This document shows, one piece after another, positions 34,427 through 44,404 of a stretch of 64,000 nt of DNA. Under the pieces are notes generated by a model. The model was not told the DNA's origin. It saw nothing but the letters and a program-made list of their open reading frames with translations, and did no database searches. Every line of letters begins with the position of its first letter. Position 1 is the first letter of the stretch. The stretch comes from Pseudomonadota bacterium (lineage in GTDB: Bacteria; Pseudomonadota; Gammaproteobacteria; Steroidobacterales; Steroidobacteraceae). Where the stretch lies: contig JAFEFN010000005.1 of the NCBI GenBank assembly GCA_018240525.1, positions 124,001 to 188,000 of the forward strand, read 5' to 3'. A program made the translations under genes and the position numbers.

Positions 34427-37400
34427 ACCGGCCCGACCGCGACCTCGCGGAAGGCACCCAGCAGCGGGAAGTACAGGCCGGCGCGCACCGGCTCCGGGCC
34501 CAGCCCGCGCAGCAGCTCCCCGTAGCCGGCCAGCTGGCCGCGGTAGCGCTCCACCTCCGAGTCCAGGAACGCCTCGACGCCACCGCCCTCGTGGCGGCTG
34601 GTCTTGTAGTCGATGACCCAGCGCGTGCCCTGCTCGTCGATGAAGGTGCGGTCGATGACGAACGCACGCAGGCGGCCGGCGGCGAGACCGCTGAGCGCCA
34701 GCTCCGACTGCGCCTCGCGGTGGCCGGCATCGAGAATCCAGCGGCCGCGCGCATCGCCCAGGGTCTTAACGAGCGCCCGCAGGATGAGCGCGGCCGCGGC
34801 CGGCCGCTCGCGCTCCGGCACGCCGTGGCGCTGCAGCTGCGCCAGGACCGCCGGCTGCTCCGCGGCGATGTCCGCCTGTGCGGGCAGCACCGGGGACTGC
34901 GCCCAGCGGGCGAGGTAGGCATGCACGAGCGTGCCCACCTGGCGCTGGGTCTCGCCCACCCAGCTGAACTCGGGCGGCTCGAGCGTGCGCTCGCCGACCG
35001 GCAGGTGCGGCCACGGCGCGGCCGCGGGCAGCTGCGGCGCGGACCAGTCGGCCTTCAGGCGCCGCAGTGCGCCGCGCGCGCTCCCGGCCATCGCCTGCGG
35101 CGCACCGGCCGGCCGCTCGAAGCGTGCCCCCAGCGCCGGCCACAGGCAGGCGAGCAGCGAGCGCGGCGCGATCCTGAGCTCCCCGTCCGCGCCCACCGCC
35201 GGTGCACCGGAGAGCCACAGGCTCGCGCGGGCGCGCGTGACCGCCACGTACAGCAGGCGCGTGCGTTCGTGTTCCTCGCGGACCTTCAGCAGGCCCTTCA
35301 GGAAGCGGTCGAGCTCCGCGTCGGTCTCCTCGGCGATTGCCGGCGCCGGTGCGATGAGCAGGTCGCTCCCCCCGGACTCGTTCGGCAGGTCGATCCAGCG
35401 CAGCAGGCGCCGTTCCCCGCCGCCGGGGTTGCGCTCGAGGCACGGCACGAACACGTGCTCGAACTGCAGTCCCTTGGCCCGGTGGATGGTCATCACCTGC
35501 ACCGGATTGGCGTCCGCGGACACGGCGGGGCTGAACAGGCGCTGCAGCAGCGCCGGGGAATCCGCCGGCCCGCGCCACTCGCCGGCCGCGGCCCGCTCCG
35601 CCAGCGCGTCGAAGAAAGCGCGCGCATCGGCGAGTTCCTGCGGCGCGTAGGCATCCGCGGCCCCGAGCTGCACCCAGGTCGCCTCGAGCCAGTCGGCGAC
35701 CGGGGCGCTGCCGCGCCGCGCCAGGGCGGCCGCCAGCACCGCGTGCACCCGGCCCAGGCGCGCCGCATCGCCCGCCTCGCAGCGGGCCAGCCGGCGGGCC
35801 TCGGCCATGGCATCGAAGACCGGGAGCGTCTCGCGTGGCCCGGAGAGCACGGTGAGCGCGTGCAGCGAGGCGCCGCACCAGGGCGCGCGCAGCACGGCAA
35901 GCCAGGCGCTGCGATCGGCCAGGTCATGCAGCGCAGCGGCGAGCTGCACCAGGTCCCGCACCACCACCCGCTCGCGCAGGGGGACCAGGTCGACGCCCAC
36001 GCAGGCCACGCCCCGCGCCGCCAGCGCCGCGATGACCGGGGCGGCGTGGGCGTGCGCGGCCACGAGGATCGCGATCCGCGCGCGCGGGTCCTGCGCGCGC
36101 AGCTGCGCGATGCGCTCGGCCACGGCCTGCGCCTCGGCGGCGCGGTCGTCCGGGAACACGCGCAGCGTCACCGCCGCTGCCGCGTCCGCGGGAGCCGCGC
36201 GCGCGGCGACGCTCTCGTGGTAGGCCACCGCGCCGGCGCGCAGGTCATCGCGCGGCGGGAACACCTGGCCGAAGAGCCCGTTGGTGAACTCGACCAGCGC
36301 CGGGATCGAGCGGAAGTTGCGGCGCAGCCGCAGCGGCTGCAGCGCCACGCGGCCGATGCCCGCATCGCGGGCCGCGAGGAAGAGCCCCACCTCGGCCTCG
36401 CGGAACCGGTAGATCGACTGCATGGGATCGCCGACCACGAAGAGCGTGCGCCCGTCCCCCTCCTCCCACGCGGCCGTGAGCGACTCCAGCAGCTGGAACT
36501 GCGCGAGCGAGGTGTCCTGGAACTCGTCCACCAGGATGTGGCGCAGCGCCAGCCCGGTGCGCAGCGCAAGCTCGGTCGGCTCGCCGGCCTCGGCCAGCGC
36601 CGCTCGCGCCGCGCCCATGATGTACGTGTAGTCCACGCGGCCGGCGCGGGCGAACTCGGCGTGCAGCACCGCCGCGGCGCGCGAGAGCAGGCGCGACAGC
36701 GCGGCCAGGGCCGCCGCATCGTCCGCCGGCAGCACCGCCGGCGGCGCGCGGCGGGCCCACGCCAGCACTTCCGCGGCGCCCGGCTGCCCGCGCAGCTGTT
36801 CGATGAGTTCGCGCAGTTGCCCGCGCACGGGGGCAGCGGCGAACTCCCCGCCCAGGTGGCGTGCGCTGATCTGCACGCGCCAGCCGGCCTCGGTCTGCGT
36901 GATCTCTCCCAGGCGCTTCCAGCCGGGGAGCGAGCCGGCCGTGGCATCCAGCGCGCCGATGCCCGGCAGCCGTGCGGCGGATGCGCGCACCGGGCCCGGC
37001 AACCGCCGCATCGCCTGCGCCAGCTGCGCCTCGACGATCGCGGTGAGCCCGGCGCTCACCCGCTGGCACAGCTGTTCGGCCGGCTGCTCGAGCACGTACG
37101 GCAGCCAGTGGCCGCGCTCGGCCAGCATCTGCGCGAGCATGGCCTCGAGATTCGCCCAGTGGTTGTCGAAGCGCTCGAACAGCAGCTGCGCGTCCGCGCC
37201 CAGCGTGGCGTCGGTCTCGGCGCCGGCGAGCGTGGCGCGCGCCGCCTCGCGGTACATCGCTCCCGGGGACTCGGTGACCTCCAGGGCGCTGCCGGCGCCC
37301 GAGCCGATGGGCAGCTGCCCGGCCAGCCAGTAGTTGAAGGCGTCGATGGTCTGGATGCGCAGCGCCTGCGGCGCCTGGGTCAGGTCCCAGCCGCGGGCGC

Positions 37401-37719
37401 GGCCGTGCGCCAGGGCGGCCTGGGCGAGCGGGCGCAGGATCGCGGCATCCTCGCCGCCGAGCCGGTCCTGAAGTGCCTGCGTGATGCGGGCGTGCATCTC
37501 GGCGGCGGCCTTGCGCGTGAAGGTGATGGCGAGGATCTGTCCCGGCTCGTCCACCTCGCACAACAGGCGCAGGAAGCGCTGCGTCAGCACCGCGGTCTTG
37601 CCCGCCCCCGCCGGCGCCTCGAGCAGCACCGAGGCATGCGGGTCGGCGGCGGAGCTGCGCGCCAGGGCGTCCTCGTGCACCCGCGCCTCCCCCGGGACCG
37701 GTGCCGCGTCCTCACTCAT
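34423..37719 (-). CDS. UvrD-type helicase-nuclease, AddA-like
   Basis: This 1098-residue SF1 helicase has Walker A APAGAGKT at 35-42, AITFTRKAAAEM (motif Ia), ILVDEFQDTSLAQ (motif II), VVGDPMQSIYRFREAE (III), NFRS (IV), VQVMTIHRAKGLQFEHVFVP (V) and RTRLLYVAVTRARASLWL (VI). A C-terminal PD-(D/E)XK nuclease follows, with WVIDYKTSRHEGG as its catalytic core. It is the motor and nuclease of a RecBCD/AddAB-type double-strand break repair complex. It overlaps the partner gene by eight bases. Confidence 0.9.
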   Translation of the reverse strand: MSEDAAPVPGEARVHEDALARSSAADPHASVLLEAPAGAGKTAVLTQRFLRLLCEVDEPGQILAITFTRKAAAEMHARITQALQDRLGGEDAAILRPLAQAALAHGRARGWDLTQAPQALRIQTIDAFNYWLAGQLPIGSGAGSALEVTESPGAMYREAARATLAGAETDATLGADAQLLFERFDNHWANLEAMLAQMLAERGHWLPYVLEQPAEQLCQRVSAGLTAIVEAQLAQAMRRLPGPVRASAARLPGIGALDATAGSLPGWKRLGEITQTEAGWRVQISARHLGGEFAAAPVRGQLRELIEQLRGQPGAAEVLAWARRAPPAVLPADDAAALAALSRLLSRAAAVLHAEFARAGRVDYTYIMGAARAALAEAGEPTELALRTGLALRHILVDEFQDTSLAQFQLLESLTAAWEEGDGRTLFVVGDPMQSIYRFREAEVGLFLAARDAGIGRVALQPLRLRRNFRSIPALVEFTNGLFGQVFPPRDDLRAGAVAYHESVAARAAPADAAAAVTLRVFPDDRAAEAQAVAERIAQLRAQDPRARIAILVAAHAHAAPVIAALAARGVACVGVDLVPLRERVVVRDLVQLAAALHDLADRSAWLAVLRAPWCGASLHALTVLSGPRETLPVFDAMAEARRLARCEAGDAARLGRVHAVLAAALARRGSAPVADWLEATWVQLGAADAYAPQELADARAFFDALAERAAAGEWRGPADSPALLQRLFSPAVSADANPVQVMTIHRAKGLQFEHVFVPCLERNPGGGERRLLRWIDLPNESGGSDLLIAPAPAIAEETDAELDRFLKGLLKVREEHERTRLLYVAVTRARASLWLSGAPAVGADGELRIAPRSLLACLWPALGARFERPAGAPQAMAGSARGALRRLKADWSAPQLPAAAPWPHLPVGERTLEPPEFSWVGETQRQVGTLVHAYLARWAQSPVLPAQADIAAEQPAVLAQLQRHGVPERERPAAAALILRALVKTLGDARGRWILDAGHREAQSELALSGLAAGRLRAFVIDRTFIDEQGTRWVIDYKTSRHEGGGVEAFLDSEVERYRGQLAGYGELLRGLGPEPVRAGLYFPLLGAFREVAVGPV

Positions 37720-40369
37720 CGTCGTTGCCCTGCAGCGCCGAGTCGGGCGGGACGCTGCGCTCGAGGATGCGACAGATGTCGGTGACGTGGCAGTGGGCGC
37801 AGGCCCTGGGCGCCGGGTCGACCTCGGCGTCGCCGGCGATGAAGGCCCGGATCAGCCGCTCGATCAGCTCCCGCCAGCCGGTCGCCTGAGCCGGCCAGTC
37901 GCCGCTGCGCGGCGGCTTGACCGTCGGTAGCAGCTGTTCCTGCGCGGCCAGTCCGCTGAAGCACACCTCGCGCGGGGTGATGTGCACGGTCGCGAGCGCC
38001 ACCACGTCCTCGCCCAGGGCGGTGAGGTAGGCCAGCAGCTGCGGATGCGTCGGCCGCTCGCCGTACCAGTCCGGCGGCTCGGGCTTGCCGCTCTTGTAGT
38101 CGAGGATGACCCGGCCCTGCGGCAGCTGGTCCACGCGGTCCAGGCGCATGCGCAGGTGCGCGCCGGCCACCCGCAGGTCCGCTTCCAGCTCGGTGCCGGC
38201 GACGCGGAACGGTTCCCGCTCGCGCTCGAGTGCGCACAGCCTGCCGATGAGCCGCTGCGCGCGGCGGCACTCGCGCTCGAGCACCGGCGGCAGCTGCACG
38301 AACAGGTCGAACTGGCTCTCCGCGGTGCGCCGGCCGCGCCGGCGCCGGCCGGCCTGCACGGCCAGGAGCGTGCGTGCCGCCTCGGCCACGGCCTCGGCGA
38401 TGCGCCGCTCGAGCTGCCCGGGGCTGAGCGCCCCCAGTGCGTCCGAGTCGCCCAGCCGCTCCCACAGGATCTGCAGCGCACTGTGGAGCAGGCGGCCGCG
38501 CTGGTCCATGGCGATACCGGGCACCAGTTCCTGGGGCGGCACGCTGCCCAGGCGCAGCTCCGCGTAGGCCCGGAACGGGCACTGGCTCTGGAGCGTGACC
38601 GCGCGGGTGCCTCCCGGGACGGTGTGCGCAAGATCCCAGGGATCCCCGCACCGGTCCTCGAGCGTCTCGATCATCGCCTCGCGGCGCAGCGCGCCCGGCA
38701 GCCATCGGTGCGCCGCCCCGCCGGGCAGGGGTGCCAGGGTCTCCAGCAGCGGGCTCGGCAGCAGGTCGAGGTCCTGCGCCATCGCCGGCACCGAGAGGAC
38801 GAGCTGCGCTGCGCTGTGTCGCCAACAGGCCAGCAGGTGCGCCGCTTCCGCGGCACGCAGGGCGGCGCTCGCCTGCGGCACGCCCGCGGCACGCTGCGCG
38901 GCGAGCGGCAGGAAGGCATCCGGCTGCACCGGCTGCGGCAGCACCTGCGCGGACAGCCCGGCCACCCAGATGCCGTCGTACTGCACCACAGGATCCGCAA
39001 GATCCGCGGCGATGGTCACGCACGGATCGGTCTCCACCGGCGGGCAGGTGCTGCGGTGGGCGAACTCGGCCAGCAGCGACAGCGCCTGCCGGCCGCCCGG
39101 GCGGCCCAGGCAGGCCCCCAGGTCGCCGAACTCCTCGAGCAGTTCGTGCCAGCGCAGCAGCGTGTGCTGCGACTCCTCATCCGCCCGCGCGCCACCGGCC
39201 AGGCCCACCGCCCGCAGCGCCGCGGTCCAGCGTTCCGCCCAGGTGCGCGGGCTGGCCGCGGCCCCGCCGAGCTGGCCGCTGCCCAGCCGCAGCCGGTTGT
39301 CGAGGTCGTGGGCCGCGCTGCGCAGGCGCGGCGGCGCCAGCTGCAGCGCGCCCTGCAGGGCGCGCAGGTCCAGCGCACCGACGGGCCGCTCGCGGAGCGC
39401 GTGGGCCAGGGCGGCGCGTGCGCCGGCGGCCGGGCTGTGCCAGTGCGGCGCGCGCAGCCACCCGAGCAGCTCCTCGAACGGCAGCTCCTCCCCGGACAGC
39501 AGGCGCAGCGTGCACAGCGCGTGCGCAATCGCCGGGCGCGCGGTGAGCGCGACACCCTCCTCGAGCCCCGCCAGTCCCGGGGCGTGCGGCTGCGGGCCGA
39601 GGAGCGCGGCAGGATCGAGTGCCTCGCGCACCAGGGCGGCCAGGCGCTCGCGCGCGCCGGCCGGCCCGGGCAGCATCACGCGCAGTCGCGCCGCGGGGCT
39701 GCGTCGCAGTGCCTGCGCGCACCAGGCGGCGATGGCCTCCAGCTCCTCGCGGGCACCGGGGGGACGCAGCGCGTGCGCCGGGGCGCGCGCTGCGCCCACG
39801 GCCGGCTGCTCAAGGCCCGCCAGCGGCGGCGGGACGAGCGCGAAGCCGGCCAGCCACGGTGCCCGGCCCCCCGAGCGTGCGCGCTCGATGAGCGCCCGGG
39901 CGAGGGACTCGGCGCTCGCCGCGTGCAGCTCGCGGCAGCGCGCGGCGAACAGGCGCTGCGCCCCCGCGAGCAGGCTCGCTTCGGCGTCCCCCGGGATCTC
40001 GCGCAGCGTGATGTTGTAATCCAGGGCCAGCCCCGCCGCGCGGCGCAGGGCGTCCCCGAGGCGCGCGCTGTCCAGCAGCGCATGGCCGCGGGCGGCCTCC
40101 GCGGCGCACTGCCGCCACAGGTACCACTCCTCGGCGGCGGCGAGCAGCCGCGGCCACTGCGCCGGCGCGGCGGCGGCCGCCCGCTCGGTCTCGCGTCGCA
40201 GCCAGCCGGCCGGGGTGAGCACGTCGGCGCTGTTCCAGGCGTGATGGCCGCCGGTGAGCTGCGCGGCGGCGTGCGCCAGCCGCACGGCGCGCACGCGCGC
40301 GCGGTCCGGCACGATGAGCGTGCCGCCGCGCTGCAGGTGCCCGCCAAGCTCGGTGGGAAGGGTGAACAA
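37712..40369 (-). CDS. PD-(D/E)XK nuclease, AddB-like subunit
   Basis: This 885-residue partner of the helicase has an N-terminal half that keeps the UvrD-like layout (TLIVPDRARVRAVRLAHAAA) but no Walker A, so it is an inactive helicase scaffold. The C-terminal RecB-like nuclease has RVILDYKSGKPEPPDW. Cys597 (QSQCPFRAY) and Cys857, Cys860 and Cys866 (CAHCHVTDIC) form the AddB-type iron-sulfur staple. The start appears to be TTG, 32 bp after the alaA stop; no in-frame ATG or GTG precedes it. It is probably cotranscribed with alaA and the helicase. Confidence 0.85.
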   Translation of the reverse strand: MFTLPTELGGHLQRGGTLIVPDRARVRAVRLAHAAAQLTGGHHAWNSADVLTPAGWLRRETERAAAAAPAQWPRLLAAAEEWYLWRQCAAEAARGHALLDSARLGDALRRAAGLALDYNITLREIPGDAEASLLAGAQRLFAARCRELHAASAESLARALIERARSGGRAPWLAGFALVPPPLAGLEQPAVGAARAPAHALRPPGAREELEAIAAWCAQALRRSPAARLRVMLPGPAGARERLAALVREALDPAALLGPQPHAPGLAGLEEGVALTARPAIAHALCTLRLLSGEELPFEELLGWLRAPHWHSPAAGARAALAHALRERPVGALDLRALQGALQLAPPRLRSAAHDLDNRLRLGSGQLGGAAASPRTWAERWTAALRAVGLAGGARADEESQHTLLRWHELLEEFGDLGACLGRPGGRQALSLLAEFAHRSTCPPVETDPCVTIAADLADPVVQYDGIWVAGLSAQVLPQPVQPDAFLPLAAQRAAGVPQASAALRAAEAAHLLACWRHSAAQLVLSVPAMAQDLDLLPSPLLETLAPLPGGAAHRWLPGALRREAMIETLEDRCGDPWDLAHTVPGGTRAVTLQSQCPFRAYAELRLGSVPPQELVPGIAMDQRGRLLHSALQILWERLGDSDALGALSPGQLERRIAEAVAEAARTLLAVQAGRRRRGRRTAESQFDLFVQLPPVLERECRRAQRLIGRLCALEREREPFRVAGTELEADLRVAGAHLRMRLDRVDQLPQGRVILDYKSGKPEPPDWYGERPTHPQLLAYLTALGEDVVALATVHITPREVCFSGLAAQEQLLPTVKPPRSGDWPAQATGWRELIERLIRAFIAGDAEVDPAPRACAHCHVTDICRILERSVPPDSALQGNDDE

Positions 40370-40400
40370 TGCGGCCGGTGCAGCGCTGTGCCGCGCGCGC

Positions 40401-41678
40401 CTACTTGAAGCGGGCGCTCACCACCTTGGCCCCCGGGCTGCCCGACTCGCTGCGCCGCGTGCTCGCGTACTCGGCGAGCAGGTCCTCGACGCGCGTGAAC
40501 ACCTCGCGCAGCGTGGCCGCATCGGGAAGGTTGGTGATGCGGAAGTGGTTGCGGTACGGGACGTTGAAGCTCACCCCGGGGGCGATGAGCACGTGCTTCT
40601 GCTCGAGCAGGTCGAGCGCGAACTGCTGGTCGTCGAACTGCGGCAGCGCCTCGGGGTCGACGCCGACGAAGGCGTACATGGCCCCGCCCGGCGGGGCGAG
40701 CCGCAGGAAGCGGCTCCTCGCCGTGGCCTCGAGGATCGCGGCGCGCGACTCGTAGAGCCGGCCGCCCGGGGCGATGAGCTCGCGCACGCTCTGGTGGCCG
40801 CCGAGCGCGGTCTGCACCGCCCACTGCGCCATGACGTTGCTGCACAGGCGCAGCGAGGACAGCAGCTCCAGCGCGTTCAGGTAGTCCCCGGCCGCATGCG
40901 TGCGGCCGGAGAAGCTCGCCCAGCCGACGCGGTAGCCGCAGGCGCGGTACACCTTCGACAGGCCCGAGAGCGTCGCGCACAGGGTGTCGTGCACCAGCGT
41001 GGCCATCGGCACGAACTCGGCGCCCTCATAGGTCATCTGGTCGTAGATCTCGTCGCTGAAGACCACGAGCCCCGCGCGCTCGGCCAGGCGCGCCAGCGCC
41101 TCGAGCACCGCGCGCGGGTAGACCGCGCCGGTCGGGTTGTTGGGATTGATGATGACGATCGCCCGGGTGCGGGCGGTCACGAGGCGCGCGATCTCCTCCG
41201 GGTCGGGGACGAAACCATTCTCCGGCCGGCACGGGTAGTGCACGGCGCGGCCGCGGTTGAGCGTGACCGCTGCGGTCCACAGCGGGTAGTCGGGGCTGGG
41301 CACCAGCACCTCGTCGCCGTCGTTGAGGAGTGCCCGCAGCGTCAGATCGATGAGCTCGCTCACGCCGTTGCCGATGAACACCTCCTCGGCGGTCACCCCC
41401 GGGATGCCGCGGCCCTGCTGCTGCATGACCACCGCCTCGCGCGCCGGGAAGATCCCCTTCTGGTGGCAGTAGCCCTCCGCCTCGCCGAGGTTCTCGATCA
41501 TCGCCAGGCGCATCGTCTCGGGCGTGCGCAGCCCGAAGGCGCGCGGGTTGCCGATGTTCAGGGAAATGATCTCGTAGCCCTGCCGCTCGAGCTCGTGGGC
41601 GCGCCGTGCCAGGCGGCCGCGGATCTCGTAGCGCACGTGTCTGAGGCCCTCGCTGGGGCGGATGCTCTGCTCGCTCAT
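40401..41678 (-). CDS. alaA: AlaA-like glutamate-pyruvate aminotransferase
   Basis: This 425-residue class I PLP aminotransferase closely follows E. coli AlaA in motif order: LNIGNPRAFG, EGYCHQKGIFPAREA, IGNGVSELIDLTLRALLNDG, VPSPDYPLWTAAVTLNRGRA, IINPNNPTGAVYPRAVLE, SDEIYDQM, the PLP lysine Lys242 in LSKVYRACGYRVGW, and the substrate-binding Arg in NHFRITNLP. It makes alanine from pyruvate. It is followed by the AddAB-like genes, an unrelated pairing. Confidence 0.9.
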   Translation of the reverse strand: MSEQSIRPSEGLRHVRYEIRGRLARRAHELERQGYEIISLNIGNPRAFGLRTPETMRLAMIENLGEAEGYCHQKGIFPAREAVVMQQQGRGIPGVTAEEVFIGNGVSELIDLTLRALLNDGDEVLVPSPDYPLWTAAVTLNRGRAVHYPCRPENGFVPDPEEIARLVTARTRAIVIINPNNPTGAVYPRAVLEALARLAERAGLVVFSDEIYDQMTYEGAEFVPMATLVHDTLCATLSGLSKVYRACGYRVGWASFSGRTHAAGDYLNALELLSSLRLCSNVMAQWAVQTALGGHQSVRELIAPGGRLYESRAAILEATARSRFLRLAPPGGAMYAFVGVDPEALPQFDDQQFALDLLEQKHVLIAPGVSFNVPYRNHFRITNLPDAATLREVFTRVEDLLAEYASTRRSESGSPGAKVVSARFK

Positions 41679-41748
41679 AGGCCGGAAGGATAGCAGCTGG
41701 GCCTCCCCCTGCCGCGGGCGGCGGCGGATCCGTGATGCCTGCCGCGCC

Positions 41749-43584
41749 TCAGATCTCGCGCCAGCGCCGGCAGGCCACCGCCCCCTGCCCGGACGCCGCC
41801 TCCCACGCCGGGCGGGCCGCCGCGCACGCCGCCTGCGCGAACGGGCAGCGGGTGCGGTACACGCAGCCGCTCGGCGGGTCGCGTGGCGAGGGCGCCTCGC
41901 CAGCGCGCACCGCGCTCAGCCGCCCGGGCTGCAGGCGCGGGTCCGGCAGCGGGATCGCCGCCAGCAGCTCGCGCGTGTAGGGATGGCGGGGGGCGGCGAA
42001 CAGCGCGCCCGCGGGGGCGAGCTCCATCATGCGCCCCAGGTACAGCACCAGCACCCGCTCGCACAGCCGCTGCACGATGCCGAGGTTGTGGCTGACGAAC
42101 AGCAGCGCCAGCCCGGTCTCGCGCTTGAGAGCTGCGATCAGCTCCACCACCTGGGCCTGGCTGTGCACGTCGAGCGAACTCACCGGCTCATCGCACACCA
42201 GCAGTTTCGGGGCGAGCACCATCGCCCGGGCGATGCCGACCCGCTGTCCCTGCCCGCCGCTGAGCTCGTGCGGGTAGCGTTCCATGAGGCCCGCCTCCAG
42301 CCCGACGCGCGCGAGCATCGCCTGCGCGGCGGCGCGGCGCGCCGCCGCGCTCAGCGACGGCTCGTGCACGCGCAGCCCCTCGCCGACCAGTTCCGCCACG
42401 CGCATGCGCGGGTCGAGGCTGCCCAGGGGATCCTGGAAGATGATCTGCAGGTCGCGCCGCTGCGCGCGCAGCCGGGCGCGCGAGAGCGCGTCCAGGTCGC
42501 GGCCCATCCACACGACCCTGCCGGCGGTGTGCGGCACGAGCTTCAGGAGCGCGCGCGCAAGCGTCGACTTGCCGCTGCCGGATTCGCCGACCACGCCCAG
42601 CGACTCGCCGGCGTGCAGCGTGAGGCTCGCCTCGCTCAGGGCCGCCAGCGCCGCCCGCCGGCCCCAGCCGCCGGCGGGGACCGGGTAGCTCACGCTGAGC
42701 GCGCGCGCCTCGAGCGCCACCGGCGCCTCCCCGGAGGCCTGTGCCGGCACGGGCGCGGCGAGTGCGCGCGCCTCCTCCAGCAGCGCCCGCGTGTAGGCCT
42801 GCCGCGGGCTGGCAAACAGCTCGGTGGCCGGCGCGCACTCGATGAGGCGCCCCTGGCGCATCACGGCGACCGTGTCGGCCAGGCCGGCGACGGCGCCCAG
42901 GTCATGGCTGATGAGGATGAGTGCCAGGCCGGTCTCGCGCTTCAGCTCCTGCAACAGCGCCAGGATCTGCGCCTGCACGGTGACATCGAGGGCGGTGGTC
43001 GGCTCGTCGGCGATGAGCAGCTGCGGGTTGCCGGCGAGTGCGATCGCGATCATCGCCCGCTGGCGCATGCCGCCGGACAGCTCGTGCGGGTACTGCAGCA
43101 GGCGCTGCTCGGGATCGTTCACGTGCACCCGGCGCAGCAGCTCGAGCGCGCGCCGCCGCGCCTCGGCGGCAGGCTCGCCCAGGTGGCGCATGCGCACCTG
43201 CGCGATCTGCGTGCCGATGCGCAGGTGCGGGGTGAGGCTGGTCATCGGGTCCTGGAAGACCATGCCCACGCGGCGGCCGCGCACCGCATCGAGCTCCCGC
43301 GCCGGCAGGCCGAGCAGGTCCCGCCCCTGAAGCTGCGCGCGCCCGGCGGCGCGCCCGTTGGCGGCGAGCAGCCCGAGCGCGCCGAGGAACAGCTGGCTCT
43401 TGCCGGCCCCGGACTCGCCGACGACCCCCAGGCACTCCCCGGCCGCAACGCTCAGCGAGACCTCCGTCGCCGCCGGCACGCTGCCCGCCGCCGTGGCGAA
43501 GCGGACGCTGAAGTCGCTGAGGCGCAGCACCCGGTCGGCCACCGCCTCAGTACTCCCGCGGGTCGAGGGCATCGCGCAATCCAT
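41749..43584 (-). CDS. Peptide-type ABC transporter, fused dual ATP-binding protein
   Basis: This 611-residue protein contains two complete ABC domains, like YejF or GsiA. The first has Walker A GESGAGKS at 56-63 and signature LSGGMRQR; the second has GESGSGKST near 340 and signature LSGGQGQR. The C-terminal Cys motif GCVYRTRCPFAQAAC is the Opp/Dpp-type iron-sulfur-like tail. It powers the permeases encoded upstream. ATG 43584 overlaps the permease gene by 38 bases; an ATG at 43572 or GTG codons near 43542 are alternatives. Confidence 0.9.
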   Translation of the reverse strand: MDCAMPSTRGSTEAVADRVLRLSDFSVRFATAAGSVPAATEVSLSVAAGECLGVVGESGAGKSQLFLGALGLLAANGRAAGRAQLQGRDLLGLPARELDAVRGRRVGMVFQDPMTSLTPHLRIGTQIAQVRMRHLGEPAAEARRRALELLRRVHVNDPEQRLLQYPHELSGGMRQRAMIAIALAGNPQLLIADEPTTALDVTVQAQILALLQELKRETGLALILISHDLGAVAGLADTVAVMRQGRLIECAPATELFASPRQAYTRALLEEARALAAPVPAQASGEAPVALEARALSVSYPVPAGGWGRRAALAALSEASLTLHAGESLGVVGESGSGKSTLARALLKLVPHTAGRVVWMGRDLDALSRARLRAQRRDLQIIFQDPLGSLDPRMRVAELVGEGLRVHEPSLSAAARRAAAQAMLARVGLEAGLMERYPHELSGGQGQRVGIARAMVLAPKLLVCDEPVSSLDVHSQAQVVELIAALKRETGLALLFVSHNLGIVQRLCERVLVLYLGRMMELAPAGALFAAPRHPYTRELLAAIPLPDPRLQPGRLSAVRAGEAPSPRDPPSGCVYRTRCPFAQAACAAARPAWEAASGQGAVACRRWREI

Positions 43585-44404
43585 CGCCCAGCCGGTTCAG
43601 GCACAGCAGCAGCGCCACCAGCACGGCGGCCGGCCCGAGCAGCATCCACGGCGCGGACTCCATCTCCTGCGCGCCGCCGTAGACGAGGTTGCCGAGGCTC
43701 GCGTGCGGCTCCTGCACGCCCAGGCCCAGAAAGCTCAGGAAGCTCTCGAAGAGGATCATCTGCGGGATGGTGAGGGCGGCGTAGGCCAGCACCGTGCCCA
43801 TGAGGTTCGGCACGATGTGGCGCGTGATGATCTGCCCGCCCGCGAGGCCCGTGGCGCGCGCCGCCACGATGAACTCGCGCCCGCGCAGGGCCAGGGTCTG
43901 GGCGCGCACGATGCGCGCGGTGGTGAGCCAGCCGACGCCGCCCAGGCCGACGAGCAGCACCCACAGGCTGCCGCGGGCAACGAGGCTGGTGAGGATGATG
44001 ACGATGAACAGATACGGCAGCGCATAGAGCACGTCCACGACGCGCATCATCCAGCCATCGATGCGCCCGCCGGCAAAGCCGGCGATGCTCCCCCAGGCGA
44101 TGCCGATGAGGAGACTCACGCCGCTGGCGATGAGGCTCAGCGCCAGCGACAGCCGCAGCCCGTACAGCGTGCGCACGTACAGGTCCCGGCCCAGCCGGTC
44201 GGTGCCGAGCCAGTGCCCGTGGCCAAGCTGCGGGGGCTGCGCGAGCTGGCTCCAGTCGAGGGCCTGCGGCTGCCAGGGGCTGAACCACGGGCCCAGCACG
44301 GCCAGCGCCACCAGGATCCCGAGCACGAGCAGCGCGGTGCGCGCCCCGGCGCGCCGCCACAGCCGCTGCCACGCCCGCGGCCTGTCGGGGCTGCCCTCAG
44401 GCAT
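43547..44404 (-). CDS. Peptide/nickel-type ABC transporter permease, DppC/OppC-like
   Basis: This 285-residue integral membrane protein has GHWLGTDRLGRDLYVRTLYG, the family motif after the first helix, and the EAA loop in VAARATGLAGGQIITRHIVPN, which contacts the ATPase. Six membrane segments are predicted. It pairs with the OppB-like permease immediately upstream, overlapping it by eight bases. Confidence 0.93.
   Translation of the reverse strand: MPEGSPDRPRAWQRLWRRAGARTALLVLGILVALAVLGPWFSPWQPQALDWSQLAQPPQLGHGHWLGTDRLGRDLYVRTLYGLRLSLALSLIASGVSLLIGIAWGSIAGFAGGRIDGWMMRVVDVLYALPYLFIVIILTSLVARGSLWVLLVGLGGVGWLTTARIVRAQTLALRGREFIVAARATGLAGGQIITRHIVPNLMGTVLAYAALTIPQMILFESFLSFLGLGVQEPHASLGNLVYGGAQEMESAPWMLLGPAAVLVALLLCLNRLGDGLRDALDPREY

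Noticed and set aside
33703..37785. 1360-codon plus-strand open frame through gspN and antisense to the helicase gene
   Set aside because: It is an Arg/Gly/Ala-rich out-of-frame reading created by high GC; the opposite strand carries all helicase and nuclease motifs.
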